A stretch of 7,026 nucleotides of DNA from an uncultured Eubacteriales bacterium (GTDB lineage: Bacteria > Bacillota > Clostridia > Lachnospirales > Lachnospiraceae): NCBI GenBank assembly GCA_900321915.1, contig ONXW01000343.1, forward strand, positions 1-7,026, in the 5' to 3' direction. Within the stretch, counting starts at the first letter, position 1; every line of letters starts with the position of its first letter. This document shows positions 1 through 5,012 of this stretch, in pieces. The position numbers and the translations under genes were made by a program. The notes under the pieces are model-generated. The model was not told where the DNA came from. It saw only the letters and a program-made list of their open reading frames with translations, and ran no database searches.

Positions 1-1
1 G

Positions 2-1138
2 GAACGCCTTCCCGCCGTGATTGCCGAAGTGACTGCAGAAAAAGCGGGGACGTATTCATTTACCGTCAGGTACCATGACGCCTCCGCGTCGTGGGAACCC
101 CTTTATGAGATTCATTCCGACGGGGAAGGTCCGGTGGAATTCCGCCTGCGCGCCCGGATGAAACAGAATACGGGGGAAGACTGGGACAATGTCCGGTTAA
201 GCCTGTTTACAGGCGTTCCGTCCGCCAGCGTTGTGATGCCGGAGCTCTCTCCCCTGTTCCTCGATTTCCGCGAGGAGCGCCCTGCGCCGAGGACGGTCAT
301 GCCGCAGATGATGATGGGAATGGCGATGGCCCAGGCGTCCGGCGGTGCCATGCCGATGCAGGATGCCCTCAGCAGCGGGGAGACTTCGGTCCGCCTCACG
401 ACGGAGGAAGCTGAGGAGAAGAGCGATGATACCATGACGGAATACGTCATCCCGGACCGGAAGAGCATCAGGGGAAACGGGGAGGAGAGCCTCGCGGACC
501 TGCGGAATTATATCGTTCCGGCAAAGTATCACATCGTGACAGCCCCGAAGGAAGACCCGGGGGTCTTCCTCATGGCCGAGATAGACAGCGGCGACTATCC
601 CTTCAGCGGGACGCAGAATATCAGTGTCTACCTGAAGGACCGCTATTCCGGATCCTGGTTCCTTACGCCCGACCTGTCGGGAGAGAAGGATTCCTTTACC
701 CTCGGCCGGGATGAGCGGGTGCAGACGGGCAGGAGGGAGGTTCTCCGAAAGACCGGCGGGGTGCTGCTGAAAGGGCAGAAGGTGACGGAGTACCGCTATG
801 AGACAACGCTGGCAAATGTCTCCAACCGCGATCTCACCGTGCTCTTAAAGGACCAGATTCCCGTTTCCCGCAATAAGGATATCACGGTCAGCACGCTGGA
901 CCTCTCCGGGGCGGTGCCGGAAGCGGATACCGGTTTTGTGACCCGGGAAATAGCCCTTCCCGCCGGGGAGAGAAAAACGGTTGTCACGGCTTACAAGGTG
1001 GCGTGGCCGAAGGAGAAACAGCTGGAGGAGAAAAAGGGCAGTACTGCCGCGCAGAATGCGAAAACAGTGTTCTGCCCGGTCTGCGGGGCCAGGACCGAAG
1101 GGCGGTTCTGTACCACCTGCGGAAGCAAACTGCCGTGA
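2..1138 (+). CDS. DUF4139 (MuiA-like) protein with C-terminal zinc ribbon, 5'-truncated
   Basis: The reading frame is open to the left edge (codons begin at base 2), so the N-terminus lies outside the window; the GTG at 17 is probably an internal valine. Residue numbers here count from that GTG. The DUF4139 signature is clear: an A-S-W-E-P-L-Y motif near residues 24-30, Q-N-T-G-E-D-W-x-N-V at 50-59, and late in the domain Y-R-Y-E-T-T-L-x-N, then D-Q-I-P-V-S-R-N (about 279-286) and a Y-K-V-x-W-P close (326-331). A Met-rich low-complexity stretch sits at 94-115. The chain ends in a zinc ribbon with Cys353, Cys356, Cys365 and Cys368, five residues before the stop. Family members are beta-rich proteins often called mucoidy inhibitor A-like; their biochemical role is not established. 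No signal peptide can be judged because the start is missing. No terminator follows directly. The family call is firm; the function is open. Confidence 0.88.
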   Translation, partial: ERLPAVIAEVTAEKAGTYSFTVRYHDASASWEPLYEIHSDGEGPVEFRLRARMKQNTGEDWDNVRLSLFTGVPSASVVMPELSPLFLDFREERPAPRTVMPQMMMGMAMAQASGGAMPMQDALSSGETSVRLTTEEAEEKSDDTMTEYVIPDRKSIRGNGEESLADLRNYIVPAKYHIVTAPKEDPGVFLMAEIDSGDYPFSGTQNISVYLKDRYSGSWFLTPDLSGEKDSFTLGRDERVQTGRREVLRKTGGVLLKGQKVTEYRYETTLANVSNRDLTVLLKDQIPVSRNKDITVSTLDLSGAVPEADTGFVTREIALPAGERKTVVTAYKVAWPKEKQLEEKKGSTAAQNAKTVFCPVCGARTEGRFCTTCGSKLP

Positions 1139-1193
1139 CAGGGCACCGGACGAGTTCATTGTGTCCCGGGGACTGTGAAAACGGTGGAGCAGA

Positions 1194-1352
1194 ATGTGTT
1201 TGGATTCTTCGGCGGAGAGCTGTATCCGGCAGCGGGACACCTTTGTCGAAGAAGCCGGGCTTTATCTCGGTGACATGGAGAAACATAATTGTTGTCAGCG
1301 GTTTTTATCTGGTTTTTTCTTGTTTGATCTGCCAGACATTTTGGGGATTTGA
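1194..1352 (+). CDS. Weak small ORF, 52 codons, hypothetical
   Basis: An ATG at 1194 opens 52 codons ending at TGA 1350-1352. GGAG at 1186-1189 lies only 4 nt ahead, a short but possible spacing. The first 32 residues look protein-like and polar, including D-T-F-V-E-E-A-G-L-Y-L-G-D-M-E-K. The last 20 are Cys/Phe/Leu-rich and look random. A second frame over the same bases (GTG 1175 to TGA 1271-1273) also reads plausibly, with F-G-F-F-G-G-E-L-Y-P-A-A-G. Two half-plausible frames side by side fit a frameshifted remnant as well as a real small gene. I recognise no family. Confidence 0.15.
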   Translation: MCLDSSAESCIRQRDTFVEEAGLYLGDMEKHNCCQRFLSGFFLFDLPDILGI

Positions 1353-1373
1353 GGCGTAGGCGGTTCTTATGTT

Positions 1374-1398
1374 CCCGGACAGAATTCAGTCTGCCGGG
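1374..1398 (+). other. Bulged GC-rich hairpin in the intergenic region
   Basis: CCCGG (1374-1378) plus CAGA (1380-1383) pairs with TCTG (1390-1393) plus CCGGG (1394-1398). This leaves one bulged A at 1379 and the loop ATTCAG. A small second hairpin, GCCG 1403-1406 with CGGC 1413-1416, follows. TGCCG (1392-1396) can instead pair with CGGCA (1413-1417), so the two folds partly exclude each other. No T-tract follows, so it is not a typical terminator. Its role is unknown; it could be part of a structured transcript or chance in GC-rich DNA. Confidence 0.3.
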
Positions 1399-1679
1399 TC
1401 ACGCCGATTAAGCGGCAACAATCGAAGATTTGGCAGATACAAAATGTAAAAACAATAATTAATCTGCCGGGGAGGAGGAACTTCGGGCAGTTTCTGGGCC
1501 TGAGTGGAAAATAACGGCAGACAGAAATCTGAAAAAGGAAAATAACACCGCCTAAGCCGTTAAAAGAAGGGAAAAAACGGGAAGACCGGCAGCAGTATGA
1601 ACGGTTATTTCAATAAAGTCTGCCCGGTGAAAATCAGGAAGAAAAGCGGGGAAAAGATTCCTGGCACCTGTTCCTGAAC

Positions 1680-1731
1680 AAAAAGTGTGACACAAAAACA
1701 GCATTGTCTGTTTCAGTGTCACACTTTTTTT
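1680..1731 (+). terminator. Long near-perfect hairpin with A-tract and T-tract, probable (bidirectional) terminator
   Basis: AAAAAGTGTGACAC (1680-1693) is the exact reverse complement of GTGTCACACTTTTT (1716-1729). After a symmetric 2x2 internal loop (AA/CA) the fold continues as AAACAG (1696-1701) with CTGTTT (1708-1713) around the loop CATTGT. The right arm runs into seven T's (1725-1731) and the left arm begins with an A-tract, so both transcripts would carry a hairpin plus U-run. This fits a rho-independent terminator closing any transcript from upstream and insulating the promoter that starts inside its T-tract. The core GTGTGACAC/GTGTCACAC could also be an operator-like palindrome, but the T-run favours a terminator. 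Confidence 0.7.
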
Positions 1732-1757
1732 GTGCGCGTATTCTGCTATGCTTTAAT
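1730..1757 (+). promoter_or_regulatory. Candidate sigma-A promoter for the zinc-ribbon gene block
   Basis: The -10 candidate TTTAAT (1752-1757) matches TATAAT at five of six positions and has an extended TG at 1749-1750. The -35 candidate TTGTGC (1730-1735) keeps only the TTG of TTGACA, with a 16-bp spacer, so the extended -10 would carry most of the strength. Transcription would start near 1764, giving a leader of about 72 nt before ATG 1837. The -35 overlaps the T-tract of the preceding hairpin, a compact terminator-promoter arrangement. No other gap in the forward block offers a comparable element. Confidence 0.45.
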
Positions 1758-1772
1758 TAGGATACTATGCCC

Positions 1773-1815
1773 GGACGGGGGAAGAGAGGTTTGCGCGGGT
1801 TGCGCCGGCGCGTCC
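1773..1815 (+). other. GC-rich foldable leader before the first zinc-ribbon gene
   Basis: Within the predicted leader, GGACG (1773-1777) can pair with CGTCC (1811-1815), enclosing a G-rich stretch. Inside it GCGC (1793-1796) can pair with GCGC (1802-1805) around GGGTT. A 10-base perfect palindrome GCGCCGGCGC sits at 1802-1811. The ribosome binding site GGAGG (1825-1829) lies just outside the outer stem. Known riboswitch signatures are not seen. It could modulate translation or simply reflect local GC content. Confidence 0.22.
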
Positions 1816-1836
1816 TGAAGAAAGGGAGGATAACAT

Positions 1837-2547
1837 ATGTTTTGCAGATATTGCGGTGCTATGGTTCCTGATGACAGCAGGTTTTGCGAGCAGTGCGGCA
1901 CACAGCTCTCCACGTCGAATGCCCGGGGAGCCCAGGCGCCCGCCGGGGCTGTTCCGCCGGCTCAGCAGTTCCCGCAGGGCGGTTACCCCCAGCAGGGCGG
2001 ATTCCCGCAGGGCGGTTACCCCCAGCAGGGCGGTTATCCCCAGCAGGGCGGATTCCCGCAGGGAGGCTATACCCGGCAGGCCGGTTTTCCGCAGGGAGGC
2101 TTCGCCCCGCAGGCAGGTTTTGCGCAGGGCGGTTACGGGGCGCCGGCGGGATACACCGCGGCGACAGGCGCCCTCCTGATGGATGCCGGGAAGATGACAA
2201 GATACAACGGAAAGGGGGCTATCGGCCCGGTGACCGGTTCAGGGACCCTCTGTATATACGATGACCGGCTGGAGTACAGGAAGACCTCCGGTGACCAGCG
2301 CGGGTTCATGCTGGGCCCCATCGCGGGAAACCTGATTGCCAGGGGAAGCGCCAAAAAGCATCCTGTTGACACCTACTATTTCCGGGACATCGCCCGCGTC
2401 GACCAGGGGAAATATGCGGGATCCCTCGCCACGCTTGTGATCCATAAAAAGGACGGGAAGGCAGTTTCTTTTGTCCCTGCCGGCCGCGGTTTCAAGACCG
2501 GGGATATTGTACGGGAGATGTGTTCTGTGATTTCCCGGTATCTGTGA
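1837..2547 (+). CDS. Soluble zinc-ribbon protein with Q/G/P/Y/F repeat linker and PH/GRAM-like domain
   Basis: The start at 1837 is set by GGAGG at 1825-1829 with 7-nt spacing and by alignment of the ribbon with its two neighbours. Residues 1-24 form a double-knuckle zinc ribbon (Cys3, Cys6, Cys17, Cys20) with the P-D-D-S-R-F-C core. Residues 25-44 are Ala/Pro-rich. Residues 45-100 are imperfect repeats of the type [11 protein letters not shown]. Residues 112-236 make a compact domain, beginning A-L-L-M-D-A-G-K-M, with strand-like segments ([21 protein letters not shown]) and a final helix-like segment ending at Leu236. This layout resembles bacterial PH/GRAM-like domains, but I infer that from pattern, not alignment. 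No signal peptide or membrane span is visible, so it is probably cytoplasmic, unlike its two paralogs. The next gene starts 24 bp downstream. Function unknown. Confidence 0.88.
   Translation: MFCRYCGAMVPDDSRFCEQCGTQLSTSNARGAQAPAGAVPPAQQFPQGGYPQQGGFPQGGYPQQGGYPQQGGFPQGGYTRQAGFPQGGFAPQAGFAQGGYGAPAGYTAATGALLMDAGKMTRYNGKGAIGPVTGSGTLCIYDDRLEYRKTSGDQRGFMLGPIAGNLIARGSAKKHPVDTYYFRDIARVDQGKYAGSLATLVIHKKDGKAVSFVPAGRGFKTGDIVREMCSVISRYL
1969..2136 (+). repeat. In-frame tandem repeat coding the Q-G-G-Y/F linker
   Basis: Copies of a CCGCAGGGCGGTTAC / CCCCAGCAGGGCGG theme follow one another, coding alternating F-P-Q-G-G-Y and P-Q-Q-G-G units (residues 45-100). The first copies are almost identical in DNA; later ones drift to T-R-Q-A-G-F and A-P-Q-A-G-F. 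All copies keep the reading frame. Near-identity suggests recent expansion by slippage or recombination, so copy number may differ among strains. The periodicity keeps other frames open on both strands, which yields spurious ORFs. Confidence 0.85.
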
Positions 2548-2571
2548 TCACTTGCTGAAAGGAGAAAGACT

Positions 2572-3735
2572 ATGTTTTGCAGGAATTGCGGCGCGCAGAT
2601 TCCCGATGACAGCACATTCTGTGATAACTGCGGAGCGAAGATTATAAACCGGCAGCAGGGGCAGCCAGGCCCGGCACCGTATCAGCAGCCTGGGTATCCC
2701 CGCCAGGCCCCGTATCAGCAGCCCGGATATCAGGGTGCTCCCGGAAGCGGGAAGCGCGGGGCCGGCAGCCTTCTGATATACCTGGCGGCGGGGATTGCCG
2801 CAGGCGTTCTTCTTGTGGCGGGCATCTTTTTTGTGTTCGGAAGAGGAAAAGAAGAGCCGGACAGGCCGGGACGGACCAGGGAGGCTTCATCCCGCACGGA
2901 AGCAGCCCGGGAGACGAAGGCTCCGGAAACGGCCCCCAGGGAAACCGCGGCACGGGAAACGGCCCCGGCAAAAGAATCTTCCGGGTCGGAGCCCGGTGCC
3001 GGGGGAAAGGGTCCCTCCTTCTCGGGATTGGAAGAGCTGTTCGGGAAAGTGCAGGGACAGGGCGCTGTCCCGCAGGAGACGGAAGCTGTGCCAGGCACGC
3101 AGCCGGCTGATATTCAGCCCGGCCAGGTACCGCCTGCCATTCAGGGCGGCCAGGTGCCGCCTGCCATCCAGCCCGGCCAGGTGCCGTCTGCCATTCAGGG
3201 CGGCCAGGTGCCGCCTGCCGTCCAGGGCGGCCAGCAGCCGTCCGGGACCGGGTCTCCAGATGCGGGCGGAGCCATTTCCCTGGATGATTTCAGCTGGTAT
3301 TTTGCCGAAGATTTCCCGATTGACGGCAATCCCATGAGCGAACTGCAGGACCTCGGAGGGGCGTGGAAGAGCCTGATCCAGGTGGTGACGCCCGTGGACG
3401 GCAGAGACCAGTGCAGGATGATGCTCTCGGACGCGGAAGTCGAATACATGGGGTATAAGGTGACGTTAAAGCTGCATGTGAAGAATCGCTACCAGTATAT
3501 GGTGGACGACCCGGACAGCATGGAGGAGCTGGAGGAATCAGGAGACGTGACCGTCGTCCTGGACGGGGACTGGGATGAGGAAATGACTTCCATAGATGTC
3601 GCAAGCTCGCAGTCGGGGCTCAACTGCCGTATCTATGATTTTGTGGAAGTGTCCGGTGTGGAATACGGACTCGGAAAAGTATATAATGAGAATACGGAGA
3701 TCGGGGATATAGCCCTGATCCGGGAGGCGAGGTAA
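2572..3735 (+). CDS. Zinc-ribbon single-pass membrane protein with 9-residue repeat stalk and unknown C-terminal domain
   Basis: The start at 2572 follows AAAGGAG (2558-2564) by 7 nt. Layout by residue: zinc ribbon 1-24 (Cys3, Cys6, Cys17, Cys20); Pro/Gln/Tyr linker 28-58; one hydrophobic span 66-89, preceded by Lys61-Arg62; a charged, Thr/Glu/Arg-rich stalk 91-147 with recurring R-E-T-A; five 9-residue repeats I-Q-x-G-Q-V-P-x-A at 181-225; and a C-terminal domain 235-387. That domain has L-G-G-A-W-K at 261-266, a strand-rich middle, and Y-G-L-G-K-V-Y then I-A-L-I-R at the end. With no cleavable signal, the ribbon is probably cytoplasmic and the stalk plus C-terminal domain outside the membrane. 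The C-terminal domain seems distantly related to that of the 5013-6212 protein. It lies 24 bp after the previous gene and 80 bp before the reductase start, so co-transcription is likely. Function unknown; the architecture is clear. Confidence 0.9.
   Translation: MFCRNCGAQIPDDSTFCDNCGAKIINRQQGQPGPAPYQQPGYPRQAPYQQPGYQGAPGSGKRGAGSLLIYLAAGIAAGVLLVAGIFFVFGRGKEEPDRPGRTREASSRTEAARETKAPETAPRETAARETAPAKESSGSEPGAGGKGPSFSGLEELFGKVQGQGAVPQETEAVPGTQPADIQPGQVPPAIQGGQVPPAIQPGQVPSAIQGGQVPPAVQGGQQPSGTGSPDAGGAISLDDFSWYFAEDFPIDGNPMSELQDLGGAWKSLIQVVTPVDGRDQCRMMLSDAEVEYMGYKVTLKLHVKNRYQYMVDDPDSMEELEESGDVTVVLDGDWDEEMTSIDVASSQSGLNCRIYDFVEVSGVEYGLGKVYNENTEIGDIALIREAR
3112..3246 (+). repeat. Five 27-bp tandem repeats, I-Q-x-G-Q-V-P-x-A
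   Basis: The units cover residues 181-189, 190-198, 199-207, 208-216 and 217-225 of the membrane protein. Units alternate P and G at position 3 (IQPGQVPPA, IQGGQVPPA, IQPGQVPSA, IQGGQVPPA); the last is degraded to VQGGQQPSG. DNA copies differ at only a few bases. The P/G alternation suggests the array also grew by duplication of a 54-bp double unit. In the protein it would be a flexible extracytoplasmic spacer. Confidence 0.88.
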
Positions 3736-3763
3736 TGAGACAGGAATCTGCATTCTGAGCAGG

Positions 3764-3788
3764 GTTCCGGGGGAAAATGCGCCGGAAC
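3764..3788 (+). other. Small intergenic hairpin between membrane protein and reductase
   Basis: GTTCCGG (3764-3770) is the exact reverse complement of CCGGAAC (3782-3788), with an 11-nt loop. No T-tract follows, so it is unlikely to stop transcription. It could be a processing or stability element or chance. Confidence 0.22.
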
Positions 3789-3805
3789 GCGTCAGAATAG
3801 GGACG

Positions 3806-3812
3806 GGAGGAG
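3806..3812 (+). promoter_or_regulatory. Ribosome binding site for the natural reductase start at 3816
   Basis: GGAGGAG (3806-3812) lies 3-5 nt ahead of ATG 3816. No comparable Shine-Dalgarno element precedes ATG 3861; the bases before that ATG read TTCGGGGCC. The signal therefore marks 3816 as the ancestral start, although that frame stops at TAA 3843-3845. Confidence 0.7.
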
Positions 3813-3815
3813 AAC

Positions 3816-3860
3816 ATGGAATATTTCGGGATGGATATCAAATAACTCGGTTTCGGGGCC
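3816..3860 (+). pseudogene. N-terminal leader of the aldo/keto reductase, cut by in-frame TAA
   Basis: From ATG 3816 the frame reads M-E-Y-F-G-M-D-I-K, then TAA (3843-3845), then L-G-F-G-A directly into M-R-F-P at 3861, the same frame as the 367-codon ORF. Reductases of this class typically start with a short segment ending in K-L-G-F-G-A-M-R, so the TAA stands where a lysine codon (AAA) is expected; one A-to-T change explains it. The L-G-F-G-A-M segment is the first barrel strand near the cofactor. The leader may represent a sequencing error, a fresh nonsense mutation, or a stop that is read through. Confidence 0.75.
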
Positions 3861-4964
3861 ATGCGGTTTCCGAAGAAGGATGACAGGCCTGATATTGAAC
3901 TGATCAAGAAGATGGTGGACCGGTTCCTGGAAGCGGGATTTACCTATTTTGACACCGCCTGGGCATACCCGGACAGCGAGAAAGCGCTGAAGGAGGCCCT
4001 GGTGGACCGCTACCCCAGGGAGAAGTACCTGCTGGCCACAAAGATGGCACCCTGGATCGGATGCAAGACGAAGGAGGAGGCCTACGCCCAGTTTGACAGC
4101 TCCCTTGAGGCTACAGGCGCGGGGTATTTCGACTTTTATCTGCTTCACAACCTGGGAGAATTCCGGTCAGAGTTTTTTGACCGTTTCGACTGCTGGAATT
4201 TTGTGCAGGAGAAGAAGCGGGAAGGCCTGATTAAGCATGCGGGATTTTCCTTCCACGCGCAGCCGGAGGAGCTGGATGCCATCCTTACCGCCCATCCTGA
4301 GATGGAGTTTGTGCAGCTGCAGATCAACTACGCCGACTGGGACGCGCCGGAAATCAGGTCCCGGGAATGCTATGAGGTCGCGAGAAAGCACGGAAAGCCC
4401 ATTATCGTCATGGAACCCGTGAAGGGCGGGCTTCTGGCCGCGCCGCCCGAATCCGTGGAAAAGCTGTTTAAGGAAGCGGACCCTGAGAGGAGCTGCGCTT
4501 CCTGGGCGATCCGGTTCGCGGCAGGACAGGAGGGTGTGGTCGTGGCGCTCTCCGGCATGAATTCCATGGAGCAGATGGAGGACAATATTTCCTCCCTTCA
4601 GGATTTCACATCCCTGGATGAGGAGAGGCTCGGGGTTATCGGAAAAGCGCAGGAAATCCTGCGGAGCATTCCCATTGTCCCCTGCACGGCCTGTGATTAC
4701 TGCGCGAAGGTCTGTCCGATGGATATCGGCATTTCGGGCACCTTTATCGCGATGAATTACTATACCCTTTACAAAAACATGACAATTGCCCTGGGACGGC
4801 AGGGATGGCTGGTGGACGCCCACGGCAGGAAACGGGCCTCGGAGTGCATCAAATGCGGCGCCTGCGAGCAGGTATGTCCGCAGCACATCCATATCCGCGA
4901 GGAACTGGAGAGGGCAGCAGGGCTCCTGCAGGGAGAAACCGCGGGCAATCTGCGCAAAAACTGA
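3861..4964 (+). CDS. Aldo/keto reductase with two C-terminal 4Fe-4S ferredoxin motifs (start interrupted)
   Basis: This is the ORF downstream of the in-frame stop; residue numbers count from Met3861. Residues 1-270 are an aldo/keto reductase TIM barrel with the catalytic tetrad visible: Asp31 and Tyr36 (F-D-T-A-W-A-Y), Lys61 (L-A-T-K-M-A-P) and His96 (Y-L-L-H-N-L). Also typical are V-Q-L-Q-I-N-Y (151-157) and V-M-E-P-V-K-G-G-L-L (183-192). The C-terminus holds two cluster motifs: Cys275, Cys278, Cys281, Cys285-Pro and Cys329, Cys332, Cys335, Cys339-Pro. Members of this class occur in anaerobes and are thought to be NAD(P)H- or ferredoxin-linked oxidoreductases; the substrate cannot be told. 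Apart from the TAA the gene is undamaged over 1.1 kb. Starting at 3861 would remove barrel strand 1, so that product may be unstable. The next gene begins 48 bp downstream. Confidence 0.85.
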   Translation: MRFPKKDDRPDIELIKKMVDRFLEAGFTYFDTAWAYPDSEKALKEALVDRYPREKYLLATKMAPWIGCKTKEEAYAQFDSSLEATGAGYFDFYLLHNLGEFRSEFFDRFDCWNFVQEKKREGLIKHAGFSFHAQPEELDAILTAHPEMEFVQLQINYADWDAPEIRSRECYEVARKHGKPIIVMEPVKGGLLAAPPESVEKLFKEADPERSCASWAIRFAAGQEGVVVALSGMNSMEQMEDNISSLQDFTSLDEERLGVIGKAQEILRSIPIVPCTACDYCAKVCPMDIGISGTFIAMNYYTLYKNMTIALGRQGWLVDAHGRKRASECIKCGACEQVCPQHIHIREELERAAGLLQGETAGNLRKN

Positions 4965-4970
4965 CGCAGC

Positions 4971-4984
4971 GCCGTTTTGACGGC
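4971..4984 (+). other. Tiny GC hairpin between reductase and next gene
   Basis: GCCGT (4971-4975) pairs with ACGGC (4980-4984) around the tetraloop TTTG. No T-run follows. It sits in the 48-bp gap ahead of AGGAG 5001-5005. A terminator is unlikely; it could be a small processing or stability element. Confidence 0.2.
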
Positions 4985-5012
4985 ATAAAGATAAAAAGAG
5001 AGGAGCCTGGAT

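Larger units (their letters stand above)
1139..1836. other. Long intergenic region, about 700 bp, no convincing gene
   Basis: No ORF here resembles a known family. Frames running in from the upstream gene are its shadows. The stretch holds a weak 52-codon ORF (1194-1352), a bulged GC hairpin (1374-1398), an A/G-rich segment from about 1500 to 1680, a long terminator-like hairpin (1680-1729), a candidate promoter (1730-1757) and a GC-rich leader ahead of the next gene. The A/G-rich part has low coding appearance in every frame. I recognise no riboswitch consensus. The region may be decayed coding sequence plus a regulatory leader. Confidence 0.6.

Noticed and set aside
1597..1677. A 26-codon ORF starting M-N-G-Y-F-N-K
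   Set aside because: No Shine-Dalgarno at a usable distance, basic low-complexity sequence, and it ends immediately before the terminator hairpin; nothing supports translation.
1856..2264. Open frames on both strands across the Q/G/P repeat region
   Set aside because: The repeat periodicity keeps all frames open; the translations are repeated R-P-A-G-type strings with no ribosome binding site.
1969..3246. The repeat arrays as possible CRISPR or intergenic repeats
   Set aside because: Units are short, contiguous, without spacers, and stay in frame inside proteins.
3843..3845. Recoding of TAA as an amino acid genome-wide
   Set aside because: Other genes in the window have no internal TAA, and TAA ends feoB normally, so a changed genetic code is not supported.
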